From Crotalaria pallida (lineage: Eukaryota; Streptophyta; Magnoliopsida; Fabales; Fabaceae): a stretch of DNA of 64,000 nucleotides. Below are positions 11,467 through 22,536 of the stretch, one piece after another. Every line of letters starts with the position of its first letter. The first letter of the stretch is position 1. The stretch is from contig CM075649.1 in the NCBI GenBank assembly GCA_037953625.1, forward strand, positions 100,755,290 through 100,819,289, written 5' to 3'. Under the pieces are notes generated by a model. The model did no database searches. It was not told where the DNA came from and was given only the letters and a program-made list of their open reading frames with translations. A program made the position numbers and the translations under genes.

Positions 11467-11939
11467 CATCAGTATTCATATTCTCAAAATTTAGTTTGAA
11501 AACCTTCTTAAAACAAAACAAGAAAAACGTTTCGTATATAAATATACACGTATACAAACATATTCCATAATTGTCTTAAATCTGAAAATAGGAGTTTCCA
11601 CTTATATCAGAAAGCTTTTTCAAATTGGAAATGAAATTAAAACCAAACACACAATTACACTCACCACACATAACCACAACAAATCACACCACCACTAAAA
11701 AGACACAATCAATCTATATACATATATATACACTTATACCAACTTCCCGATTGAATTTAAACCCCCTTCCTGGTCAAGTAAACCTTTTCCCATTAATAAA
11801 TTTTATTGTTATAACCCGGGGTTCAAGTTCAATCGATAGGAACTTCATACATATCTTTCGTTTAGTATAAAAGTTACCGGAATCAATTTAGTAGTGGAAC
11901 CAATTACTAGTTCAACATAAATGTTCTTGTTGTTTTTTT

Positions 11940-12425
11940 TTTTTGAATTCTAATCTAGCCAATGCAAACTAAGTCACTCGGTTAGATTAGTATTGAGGCA
12001 GTAAATTATTTCAATTCTCCTGGTTCCACCCCTAATTTTCGTCCGCTTACTTTAACGTTAAACTATTCCGCACATCAACATATTTTCAAGGAACCATTCG
12101 GTTGAGTTCGAACCGCTTCCCAAATTGGGCAAAAAGTTTCTTTTGTGTTTGTAACTCAAATTGGTATAGTTCAGCGGTTTGAATCCGATCGATCGGTACT
12201 CGATCCTTATTTCCCATTTGGTGTCACGGTCACTTGAATCCTGATTAGCTATGGAACCGACCATTAATTTAATTTTAAACATTATTTTTAGTTCTCTTAG
12301 ATACTAGTCTAATCGACATGAATTTAATCACTCGATTGGATTAGTATCGAGATCATAACTTATTTAGTCCATGCGGTTCCACTTCTAATCCTCGTCCAAT
12401 TACTTTAACACCAAATTACTCAATG
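11940..12425. repeat. Diverged two-copy duplication, about 350-bp offset
   Basis: The block with CTAATCTAGCCAATGCAAAC, CACTCGGTTAGATTAGTAT and GGTTCCACCCCTAATTTTCG (11948-12060) recurs as CTAGTCTAATCGACATGAAT, CACTCGATTGGATTAGTAT and GGTTCCACTTCTAATCCTCG (12303-12420), in the same order. It is an old tandem duplication within internal region D. Confidence 0.75.
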
Positions 12426-12894
12426 AACACACATTCAGAACATACACAATAAAATAACAAAGCATAGAGGAAAAAAGAACTAGCACAAAGGTTTTAGACA
12501 TAGGAAATCATTTACTAATTCACGATACTGCACAAACTCCTAGATTTCGACGACATCACCTCCTGGTAAACTCAACATCGGATTGGCCAGTTTCGACACT
12601 ACATTCCATCAGTGGTAATAGCCCTCGCCATCCAGTTTAAGTTTCTGTACTTCGTTTTGATTAGCAAGATTTCCTTTGTAAGAAACTTCGACTCTCGATT
12701 AACTCAAAACTCAAAATTTTCACCCTTAAACAAAATCATCTTACACCACTTAAGTTTTCTATTTGCAATTGGGTAACACTTATAGGATGCGATTCTTTGA
12801 ATCCATAAGGGATCCGCTTAGGTTCCAAAGAATTACATTCTATTTTCCTTAGTTATCATTGTTATCACAAATTAGCATTTTCCATTAGGAATTT

Positions 12895-13168
12895 ACGCAC
12901 CTGCTAGGTCACTTCTCACCCATTAGGAACAATTTTCACCCAAACCAGGTCATTTCCACCTATTAGGCCACGGTTTCACCCATTATGACTAAAATATTTA
13001 ACTCTTTTACTTCACTTTGTACTTTTTCACTTTTATATTTCTTATTTGTTTGTGCAGCAGATTGATCCGTTGGGTACACCCGCCTAACGGGTCATTTGAG
13101 GGGCCTAATAGGTCATTTTCACCTGGATGGGTCATTTGGACCTAATGGGTCATTTGTCACCTAACGGG
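12895..13168. repeat. Degenerate ACCTAATGGGTCATTT repeat
   Basis: At least eight imperfect copies of CACCYATTAGG/ACCTAAYGGGTCATTT occur, the last four about 20-25 bp apart (13080-13168). The array runs directly into the broken end of LTR A. Confidence 0.75.
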
Positions 13169-14550
13169 TCGAAATAAACATCATTTATTTAATAAGTTGC
13201 TAAAAAATGAGGCCAATTTTTTTTTTTTTGAAAACGTTATTGAAAAACCATTGGTATATCTTAACATCCTTACTTGAAAATCGAGTTGTTACTAAAACAT
13301 TTTCTTACCTAAACCACCAAATCTTTTCAAAATAGTTTCATTTAACTCCATCACATCTTTTTCTAAAACTCCTTTACAGATTATGGATAACCGGTATCCA
13401 TACATAGCTTGTCATAATTAATATTCCTTTTTAAAAAAAAAGTTCTGCCAGTAAAATAAAAGTAGGGCATAATTACAGGAGTGATAATTTGCTAAGGTAA
13501 TCCTTGACTCAAAACACTCACGACAACTTAAACTAATTACCCTATCTCTAGACCTTCCGGTTGAAAACAATCGGGTGAAGCTTCCATTTCTTCTTGCGTC
13601 CCTTCTTAGTTCCCGAAGATGAAGCCATCTCTGTCGTTGCTTGTCCACCATCCTTTGGCACCGCTTCCATTCCAGCTAGAGTAGTAGAGTTTCCCTGAGT
13701 TTCGTATCGCTTCTTCTCTTCGTAGTTTCTTATAACCTCGGACGGTGACTTGTCCCAAGTGAGGCCCTATGTTAGCTCCACTCAGTTGATGCTCCGGGTC
13801 TGGAATCACGATCTGGGTGTAACCGATCCATACCCAACCATCTGGGGTGCGCTTCCAGCCACATCCGTGCCTAGTCCAAGTGGCGACCTCCATACGGTAC
13901 TCCATCTGCCCGTTGAGATACCAGTAGCACCGATATGCCAACGAACAGGAGAGAGTAAGCGTTCCGAACGACGAATCGTCGATGGTGTGGGTTTACGATA
14001 GGCGAGATATCAAGACAGCACAACAATACAAGCAATATACACACAACACAACATTCAAGCATATTATCAACATTAAACCCATTATCGTTATCTTAATTAT
14101 TATTGTTTTGCCCAATATTATTATCATTCTCAGCATAACACTCTTTATTTCTCAATTCCTTCCTCGTTCTCAATTTCCAATCCTTCACTTCCTTCCTTTC
14201 CTTCTTCATGGGGTTTCATCTCCTTTTTCCACACTTTACATCCACATCATCAATGATTCATAGGCTTTGCTTCTCTTAATTATAAATTCTTTCTCGTTAA
14301 GTCTTATTGAGATATAACCATCGATGATCGGGGGATTAAAGGATCATCGAGGTACGCATTCTTTCGCAGTTAGCACTCACGTCTCAAGTCTACATCTCCT
14401 CGATCATCCATCCAACCTAGTCGGAAGCAAACAGGAGTACATGACCTTTACCATGCGGGCACGACAGTTGTCTCACATCAATTGGCTCCAAGCCAGGAGA
14501 ATTGTAGAAAACTCAGGTACAGTCTCAAATCATTTTATATCATTTCAATT

Positions 14551-14571
14551 CATATATATATATATATATAA
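14551..14571. repeat. (TA)n microsatellite
   Basis: About nine TA units inside LTR A. The corresponding part of E1 has a TGATTTGATTTGATTTG run instead. Confidence 0.85.
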
Positions 14572-14679
14572 AATCAAGGCACACTGTAGAAAACTCGGGT
14601 ACAGTGGCAAATAAGATGCCCCACTCCAGTCCCTCTCACTGCTCAAGATTTGCAATCTAGGGGGCGACAGTACTAACTC

Positions 14680-14684
14680 TAGTT
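14680..14684. repeat. Target-site duplication TAGTT, left
   Basis: TAGTT lies directly before the first copia LTR and again directly after the third (31964-31968). The interrupted LTR A sequence joins cleanly across it when compared with E1 near 3225-3235. Confidence 0.95.
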
Positions 14685-16261
14685 TGTTGGAAACCAACAA
14701 GCGGGCTAAGCAAATACTAGAGGGGGGTGAATAGTATTTTGAAGCACTAATACCAAATATTTCGATTGATAATTGAAGAATGGAGCTAAGACTGAATTTT
14801 CTGGAATCAGACACAAAAGACTCGAGTCTTTTGTGAAATACTCGAGTTTTTCAGTGATGAACAACTCGAGTCTTTTCTGAAATACTCGAGTTTTTCCTAT
14901 CAGATAGCAGAAAAACCAGAAACGAAAATTCAGCAATTTAACTCAAATCAATTCAATAATAAATAGGAACTTATCCAACAGAATGGCAAGCAATCTAAAT
15001 AACTTTTAAACACAAAGATTCCTTGAACTTGCTACCTAATTGTATAAATCCTAATTGATTGAAATGACTTAAGTCTATTGAGCTAGAAAGTAGATTAAAA
15101 GCAATAAACCAACACTCAAGCAATTTTATCCTGGTTCACTCCAACAATGAGCTACATCCAGTCCTCCTAATCACTTAGGAGTTTCTACTAATAATCAAAT
15201 TGTTAGAAATTACAAAGGATTGCTTGAGAATGGCCTCACTCAACCTAACCCTTTCAAGAGTGTACCAAACTCTTGATTTCTACCCCAATTTGATTCCGGT
15301 GATTGAAGAACTCTTCACAAAGCTTCCTTGAACTCCCTTCAAGAAACTCCACCGGGCTAGGAACCTCCTAGTCTTGTGCTTGAGAACCTCTCAAGACTTC
15401 CAACACCCTAAGCCACTTAGGGTTTGCTTGGGAACAATCCAAGACTTTGAATAATCAAGCTTTTTGTATGTGTATTACTAATCTCACAATGGATTAGCAC
15501 AAATAAGCACAGCTCAATGTAAGAATTGAGGCCTAAAACTCAACTTGGAATAAAATGACAATATGAGTGAGAAGTTGAGCTTTTTGGGAATTAACACTTG
15601 AGAAGAGGAAATTATGAAAGCTTGTAATCAATGATGTGTTGTTGTCTTGTTTGTTCTTGCACAAATTCAAAGAGAAATTTTACAATGAGGTTCAGAATTC
15701 TCTCTTGGGGTTGGATGAGACTCAAATGCCCTCAATTGGTTTTTGAGTCTCTCCAACGTTCATTTTTGCTGACTGGACAAAAATACTCGAGTCTTTTGGT
15801 AAATACTCGAGTCTTTTTGGTCGGTCACGAGTGAATTGGTGCACGAACAAGACTAACGGTCATATTTGCTGACCTGGCACAAACACTCGAGTTTTTCTAT
15901 AAATACTCGAGTATATACTCGAGTCTTTATCAAAATACTCGAGTATTTTGATCAGATATGGGAAAAATTATTTTTCAATTTTATTTTTCCTCTCAAGTAT
16001 TAATTTTTGGTCAATCTCAACTTAATAAACATATAAAAATTTATTCATAGAAGAGACTAACTATTTCTACCCACTCTCAACCACTCTCAACATAAATTAG
16101 AAATTTACAAAATTAATATTTGATTGAGAATGATTGGGCACTTGTCTTCTTTTCTTGACTTCTTGTTGATGTTGATGTTGCAATATCTTCAAGGCATGAT
16201 TTGTTAATTATTTTGTCATCATCAAAACATAATCCACCTAATTAGGAGCATTGAATTCACA
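14685..16261 (-). mobile_element. Copia LTR 1 (outer 3' LTR)
   Basis: On the minus strand it begins TGTGAATTC at 16261 and ends TTTCCAACA at 14685; 1577 bp. It carries about ten copies of the palindrome ACTCGAGT in two clusters (14820-14895 and 15783-15945). At three sites (14985, 16047 and the extra AA near 16110) it differs from LTRs 2 and 3, which agree with each other. Confidence 0.95.
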
Positions 16262-17405
16262 ATCTCCCCCTTTTTGGTGATGACAAAATAATTAACACTT
16301 GTACCATTTGTTGAGCTTGAATCCACTTGAAAATGCAACTCCCCCTCACTATATGATACTTTTCACCTATCTAAAAATTCAGCTTGTGCAAGATGTTATG
16401 ACAATTTAATTTTAGCACCAAGCCTATGGTATTAGAGTATTTAACAATTATCAGAGTATATACCATAATTAGAGAATTTTAGGTGCAACAATATCAAGAC
16501 AAGACAAGTGTAATCTCTCCCCCTTTTTGTCATACGCCAAAAAGATGTAACAATTTAGAAAAAGAGCAAGGGAGGAGAGGTGCATAATCGGAAAACCCCA
16601 TAACCAACTATGCAAAAAAAATAGACTTAATAATAAATATAAAGAGCTCCCCCTGAAGCTTTGCACAAACATCATAATGAAAACCAAATTCATTAACATA
16701 AAAACATCATAAAAGGTCCAAAACAAAGGTGCAATAATAAACCCAAAGTCTCAAAACACCAAGTTCTCAAAATACAGAAAATGTAACAAAGACCAACATG
16801 ATAAAAACAGAATGAAAACTAAGATGAAATCCAAAGGTCAACATCATCAAAACATCGAAGGAGCTGGAGTATCTGGAGGAGAATAAAACCGAGAGAAGAG
16901 TTTAGAGGATGAAAAACTAGTAAGATTTGACAAAACTTTGAGGAAAATCTGAGTTTTGAGGAGAGAGATATGAGAAAACCGAGAGAGAAGAGAAAGGGGT
17001 TCGTGAAACTCGAGTTTGTGGGGGCTGGAGTATATATAAACTCACCAAAATACTCGAGTATATTCAACAATACTCGAGTTGTTCGTTGAAAAATACTCGA
17101 GTGTTTGAGAATATAGTCGAGTCGTTCGTGACTCAGCCCAGATTTTCCCAGAAAACTAGTGTAAAAATTGAAAAACTCGAGTTTGGTCCGAAAGTTCAAA
17201 TTTCAGGAAAACGCAAAATACTCGAGTTTTTGGAAAATACTCGAGTTTGGTCTGAAAGTTCAAAAATTGGGGGTTTCGAAAGACTCGAGTGTTTTGAAAA
17301 ACACTCGAGTATTTTTATCAGACCCTGATTAAAAACTTTTTCAATTTAAAACTGATTTAATTTTGAATTAAAATACTCGAGTGTTTTTGGAAAAACTCGA
17401 GTATT
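14818..17405. repeat. Dispersed ACTCGAGT palindrome clusters, copy 1
   Basis: The 8-bp palindrome ACTCGAGT, usually as AATACTCGAGTNTTTT, occurs about ten times in the LTR and about eleven times in the non-coding stretch between pol and the 3' LTR (17008-17400). It is absent from the gag-pol part. The clusters recur in copy 2 (22674-25255) and in LTR 3. Confidence 0.9.
16263..16275 (-). other. Copia polypurine tract, copy 1
   Basis: The minus strand reads AAAAAGGGGGAGA next to the LTR start TGTGAATTC. Further GGGGGAG tracts lie at about 16339, 16518 and 16650, within 400 bp. Confidence 0.9.
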
Positions 17406-17614
17406 TTGACAGAACAGAAAGTAAAAACTCAGTTTTAAAAGACCAAACACAAATCAAACACAAATGCTTCATTACCAACTTGGAATACAGTACAGAATCA
17501 CACACAATTAACATATACAATTTCAAATATCTTCAAGGACAATTTACCTAAGAACCAATAACACATTAGAGTAAGACTAATATGGTGATTTTCCAAAAAT
17601 GACACACAATGCAA
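16276..17614 (-). other. Copia 3' non-coding region, copy 1
   Basis: About 1.3 kb between the pol stop and the polypurine tract. It holds extra polypurine tracts, the second ACTCGAGT cluster and TATATAAA near 17034. A 126-codon open frame (16819-17199, minus) exists in both copies, but its sequence is low in complexity and partly translates the palindrome repeats. I see no transmembrane or fusion features to support an envelope-like gene. Confidence 0.7.
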
Positions 17615-20600
17615 TTAGCCTATATTAGCTTCATCTAAAATACCAAGTTCTCTCCTAATATGATAAAAGGTGTCCCTTGGTAGAGGTTTTGTAAAAATGT
17701 CGGCTAATTGATTTGTGGTACTAACAAATTCAATTGTGCAATCACCCTTTTGTACATGATCTCTTAAAAAATGATGTCTTATTTCAATGTGTTTAGTTCT
17801 TGAGTGATACACCAGATTCTTAGTCAAATTGATTGCACTCGTGTTATCGCATCTAATCGGAATATTTTCAAGTTTCAAACCAAAATCCAATAATTGTTGT
17901 TTCATCCATAACAGTTGAGCACAACAACTACCGGCTGCGATATATTCCGCTTCGGCAGTAGAAAGAGCGACACAAGCTTGCTTTTTAGAAAACCATGACA
18001 CCAATGAACTTCCCAAGAAATGGCAAGTACCACTGGTGCTTTTGCGATCAAGCTTGCATCCGGCGAAGTCGGAATCCGAGTAACCAACTAGACTAAGATT
18101 GGCATCAGCAGGATACCATAAACCAGTGTTAATTATTCCTTTTAGATACTTAAATATATGTTTAACTGCAGATAGGTGAGATTCTTTAGGATTAGCTTGA
18201 AATCTAGCACACATGCATACACTAAACATAATATCCGGTCTAGATGCAATGAGATATAGGAGACTACCTATCATACCCCTATACTTACTAACATCAACCG
18301 GTGTACCTTGTTCATCCTTGTCTAGGTAGCATGATGTGCTCATTGGAGTGTAGGCTTCTTTGCACTTGTCCAATCCGAATTTTTCAAGGAGCTCTTTGCA
18401 ATATTTCCCTTGATGCACAAATATCCCCTCCTTGACTTGCTTTATTTGTAAGCCTAGGAAGAACTTGAGTTCTCCCATCATTGACATTTCAAATTCCTTT
18501 TTCATCAAATTTGAAAACTTTCTACAAAGAGACACGTTAGTAGCACCGAAAATGATATCATCAACATAGATTTGAACTAACAAAATGTCATCCTTGGTTT
18601 TATAAATAAATAATGTATTATCAACCTTCCCTCTTTGAAACTTGTTTTCTAATAGAAAGGAACTCAATCGATCATACCAAGCTCTAGGAGCTTGTTTCAA
18701 TCCATAGAGTGCCTTTTTCAATTTATAAACATGGTTTGGAAATTCACTATTTTCAAAACCGGGGGGTTGTTTGACATACACTTCTTCATTTATAAACCCA
18801 TTCAAGAAAGCACTTTTAACATCCATTTGATATAAAGTGAATTTCATGATTGAAGCATAAGCAAGTAAAATTCGGATTGCTTCAAGACGTGCAACCGGAG
18901 CAAAGGTCTCATCATAATCGATACCTTCCTCTTGGTTGTACCCTTGAGCTACTAGTCTAGCTTTGTTTCTTATAATCAACCCGGATTCATCAAGTTTGTT
19001 TCTATAAATCCATTTAGTACCAATTATGGTATGATCATCGGGTTTAGGGACTAGATCCCAAACTTCATTTCTTTCAAATTGGTTTAATTCTTCTTGCATA
19101 GCAAGAACCCAATGATCATCTTCAATGGCCTTTTTAATTGAATCGGGTTCAATTTGAGAAACAAATGAGACATAGTGGCAAATGTTTTGAATAGACCTAC
19201 GAGTAAGTACTCCCTTTGACATATCTCCTATGACTTTGTCTATAGGATGAGCCTTGACCGATTTCCAAGTTGGAGGAAGTTCTTCCCTTACTTCTCCTTC
19301 ATCAACTTTTTAATTCTCTCTCTCTTTTTCTTCTTTTGAAAAGACAATGCCATCTTCACTAGCATCACATAAAACACTATCTTCTTTTGAAGACTCATTA
19401 AAAACCACATGAATTGATTCCTCAATAGTTAAAGTTCTTTTATTGAAAATTCTATAAGCTTTACTATGAGAAGAATAGCCTAAAAATATGCCTTCATCGG
19501 ATTTGGAATCAAACTTGCCAATGTGTTCTTTTCCATTATTTAAAACAAAAACTTGGCATCCGAAGACATGAAAATGAGATATATTTGGCTTTCTTCCCTT
19601 GTAAAGTTCATAGGGGGTTTTATCCAAAGAGGGCCTTATCAAAATACGATTTAAAACATAACAAGCCGTATTGACGGCATCGGCCCAAAAATATTGAGGT
19701 ACTTGAGAATCATTTAACATGGTTCTAGCAAGTTCCTCTAGCACCCTATTTTTCCGCTCTACCACTCCGTTTTGTTCCGGAGTCCTTGGTGCGGAGAATT
19801 GATGCTCAATACCATTTTTTGCACAAAATCTATCAAATTTGTGGTTTTCGAATTCACCACCATGATCGGTACGAATAATAATTACTTTTTGATTTACTTG
19901 GTTTTGCAAAAGTTTGACATGATGTTTAAAGGATTTGTAGGTCTCACTCTTAGTAGTTAAAAATAAAGTCCAAGTAAACCTAGAGAAGTCATCAACAATC
20001 ACCAATGCATAATAGTTGCCACCAAAGCTTTTTACTTGTGATGGTCCAAACAAGTCCATATGAAGCATTTCTAATGGCCTTGATGTGGACATCACCATTT
20101 TTGATCCAAAGGTGTTTTTAGTTTGTTTACATTTCTTGCAAGGGGAACAAACACCTTCAATAGAAAAATTTAGCTTTGGTAAACCAACTACTAGATCTTT
20201 TGATTGAATTTTCTTCAATTGGTTTACATTTATATGAGCGGTCCTACGGTGCCATAACCAAGTGTCATTTTCTTTGCTCACTAAACAAGTAGAGACCAAA
20301 GAAGTGACTTTGTTCAAATCAACTAAGTAAGTATTATTTGACCTTCTGCCAACAAATTTGATTGATTCATCTTTGTCACTTTTAATGAGGCAATGGGTAG
20401 AGGTAAAAACTACATGATTACCAATATCACATAATTGGCTTATGCTCAAGAGATTATGTTCTAATCCTTGAACATAGAGCACATTATCAATAATCAAGTT
20501 TGAAGAGTTTCCGATTTTACCAATACCAAGGATTTTGCCTTTGTTGTTGTCCCCATAAGTGACATAACCCTTTTCCTTTGGAGTAAGCTCAATGAAGTGC

Positions 20601-20674
20601 CGCTTATCTCCCGTCATGTGCTTCGAACATCCACTATCAAGATACCACAATTGTTTTCCCGTTCGAAGACACAC
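17615..20674 (-). pseudogene. pol: Copia Pol polyprotein, copy 1, one nonsense codon
   Basis: This reading frame of 1019 codons has one stop. Order: protease (WYLDSGCS, catalytic Asp near residue 13); integrase zinc region (H-H-C-C ending CSPCKKC); integrase core with HMDLFG, RTDHGGEF and ERKNR supplying the D, D, E residues; RT with ARLVAQGY and YVDDIIFG; RNase H with DSDFAGC, STAEAEY and KHIEIRHHF. The stop TAA at 19310-19312 replaces a Ser codon (TCA) kept in copy 2 and lies between integrase and RT, so this copy cannot make a complete Pol. There is no ATG at the start: the frame opens after TAG at 20675-20677 and is one step out of frame with gag. Gag ends just upstream at 20688. Confidence 0.95.
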
Positions 20675-20687
20675 CTACAAAATGAAA

Positions 20688-22466
20688 TCACTTTTTCACT
20701 TTGGGTACCCAAACAATGTTGGGTCCCTTAGGGTTAGTGTTGGGACTTTCTCCCTTCTTAATCCACATATAAGTGCCCTTTTTCATTTCAAACTTCTTAA
20801 TGTGGCACTCAATGTTGATATGTCCAACTTTTCCACAATAAGTACAAGTTGGTCTCTTTGATGAATTTTTCTTAGAAAATGTTCCAACCACCTTGTACTT
20901 TTTGTTCGTTTTATGAACATATCCTAAACCGGTTTTGTTGTGATTATGTCTTTGAGAGTTCAACAACCGGTTGAGGTTTCTATCACTATGTGAGATTGTG
21001 AGTTTGGTTTTCAACTCTTTCACTTCTTTTTCAAGTTCATCACATCTCTCACATGGAGTGATAATCTCCTCATGATTTGCACAATCACTTTGATGACTAG
21101 AATTAATAAGTTCCAAGGATTCATTTTGAAGTTTCAACTCATTTATAGATTTTTGCAATTCATCAATTTCATGTTGAAACTCCAAAATTTTCTTTCCTTT
21201 TTCCTTATTAATTTTAGCAAGCCTTTTAAATTGAATTAACATTTCATTGTAGGCTTCTTGCAAATCATCATATGAAATGGAGTTTGAAGATGAACAAGAA
21301 GAGCTAGAGGTTACCTCATCATCACTTTCACTCATGCCATGATTAGCTCTTGATGAGGACTCATGATTGTTCTTGGTCATGAGACAAAGGTTTGCATTTT
21401 CGTCACCGGAGCTACTTGAAGACGATTCATTGCTCTTCTCCAGTGCATCCCAAACAATGTATGCACGCTTCCCTTTGGTCTCTTGGGTCTTCTTTTCATT
21501 CTTCTTCAAGAATGTGGCACATTCCATTCTTATGTGACCAACCCCACCACATTCATGACACTTAACTCCATCATTGGTACTCTTTTCTCTTTGTTTGGAG
21601 TCTTTGGTTCTCTTGAAATTGGATGAAGATCCACCTTTCTTCCCTTTGAAGAATTTGTTGAATCTTTTCACAAACATCCCAAATTCTTCTTGATTTGGTT
21701 CACCATCGGAATCTCCACTTGTAGAGCATTCTTCAACTTCTTTTGTAGCTTTGGTTGAAGCTTTGAGTGCTATGCTCTTTTTCTTTTTGTTCGATTCCTC
21801 ATGCATCCCAAGTCTTGTAAGCTCCATCTCATGCTCTTGGAGTTTTCCAAACAAAGTGGCTAAGTCCATGCTATTTATGTCTCTTGATTCCTTGATGGCG
21901 GTTACCTTGGGTTGCCAACTCCTATCAAGACATCTTAGAATTTTGTTAGTAGTTTCACCATTGCGAAATACTTTTCCCAAGGAAATCAAATGATTAACAA
22001 TGTGAGAGAATCGCTTTTGCAAGTCACTAATGGTTTCATTTGGCAACATGTGGAACAATTCATATTCGTGAGTTAGAGAATTCAATCTTGTATCTCTAAC
22101 CTCACTTTTTCCCTCATGTGTGACTTGCAAAGTATCCCACATTTCTTTTGCCGATTTACATTGGGAAACTCTATAAAATTCATCATGGGATAGAGCCGAA
22201 AAGATGATGTTTTTAGCTTTTAAATCAAATGAGACTTTTCTCTTTTCATCATCATTCCAACTACTCCTTGGAATTTCAACAATTTCATCATTTATTTTCT
22301 TTTTGGGAATGAAAGGACCATTTTCAATTGCATCCCAAATATCCATATCAATTGCTTCAATAAAAACTTTCATGCGAGTTTTCCAATAAACATATCCTTC
22401 ACCATTAAATAGTGGAGGACGGTTTATTGAAGCTCCTTCTCCACCAAAGTTATTGCTAGAGCCCAT
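20688..22466 (-). CDS. gag: Copia Gag, copy 1
   Basis: Capsid/nucleocapsid protein of 592 residues if it starts at the ATG ending at 22466 (MGSSNNFGGEG). I prefer this to the longer frame, which begins inside the LTR. The start is about 57 bp from the primer site. The N-terminal part has RPPLFNGEGYVYWKTRM, typical of plant copia Gag. Next come a charged linker, a first zinc knuckle (CHECGGVGHIRMEC), a Ser-rich stretch, a coiled-coil-like segment rich in Glu, Lys and Leu, and a second knuckle (CTYCGKVGHINIEC) near the C-terminus. The frame is intact. Gag packages element RNA in cytoplasmic particles. Pol follows after 13 nt in another frame, so Pol must come from frameshifting or splicing. Confidence 0.92.
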   Translation of the reverse strand: MGSSNNFGGEGASINRPPLFNGEGYVYWKTRMKVFIEAIDMDIWDAIENGPFIPKKKINDEIVEIPRSSWNDDEKRKVSFDLKAKNIIFSALSHDEFYRVSQCKSAKEMWDTLQVTHEGKSEVRDTRLNSLTHEYELFHMLPNETISDLQKRFSHIVNHLISLGKVFRNGETTNKILRCLDRSWQPKVTAIKESRDINSMDLATLFGKLQEHEMELTRLGMHEESNKKKKSIALKASTKATKEVEECSTSGDSDGEPNQEEFGMFVKRFNKFFKGKKGGSSSNFKRTKDSKQREKSTNDGVKCHECGGVGHIRMECATFLKKNEKKTQETKGKRAYIVWDALEKSNESSSSSSGDENANLCLMTKNNHESSSRANHGMSESDDEVTSSSSCSSSNSISYDDLQEAYNEMLIQFKRLAKINKEKGKKILEFQHEIDELQKSINELKLQNESLELINSSHQSDCANHEEIITPCERCDELEKEVKELKTKLTISHSDRNLNRLLNSQRHNHNKTGLGYVHKTNKKYKVVGTFSKKNSSKRPTCTYCGKVGHINIECHIKKFEMKKGTYMWIKKGESPNTNPKGPNIVWVPKVKK

Positions 22467-22522
22467 TAAGTTTCCAAAAGGATCTTTTTCGAAAAAGTTG
22501 TTACACTCGATCTTTCGACCGA

Positions 22523-22534
22523 GCTCTGATACCA
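22523..22534 (-). other. Copia primer binding site, copy 1
   Basis: The minus strand reads TGGTATCAGAGC, 2 nt inside the LTR end at 22537; complementary to initiator tRNA-Met. Confidence 0.95.
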
Positions 22535-22536
22535 CT

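Larger units (their letters stand above)
10201..13168 (-). mobile_element. Non-coding internal region (element D)
   Basis: About 3 kb between the polypurine tract at 10201 and the truncated LTR A at 13169 has no Gag, protease, RT or integrase similarity on either strand. Short stretches such as AAGTTGGTTTATCCAACA near 10613 resemble the internal DNA of element A near 63150, suggesting a related non-autonomous element. It holds a TA microsatellite, a two-copy duplication near 11940-12425 and a degenerate short repeat at its right end. No primer site is present at the right end. Confidence 0.45.
13169..14684 (-). mobile_element. LTR A (3' LTR), left piece
   Basis: This is the LTR end of minus-strand element A, about 98% identical over 530 bp to the other LTR of A starting at 63453. 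The first 23 bp of the LTR (present at 63430-63452, TGTAACAGCCC...) are missing here, so the end is truncated. The piece is collinear, reversed, with E1 3190-4540. It stops at the copia insertion and continues at 31969. The open frames inside are not conserved as ATG-initiated genes. Confidence 0.85.

Noticed and set aside
16819..17199. A 126-codon frame in the copia 3' region (also 24670-25050) as an env-like gene
   Set aside because: It partly translates the ACTCGAGT repeats, has no clear signal peptide or transmembrane pair, and its presence in both copies only reflects their recent duplication.
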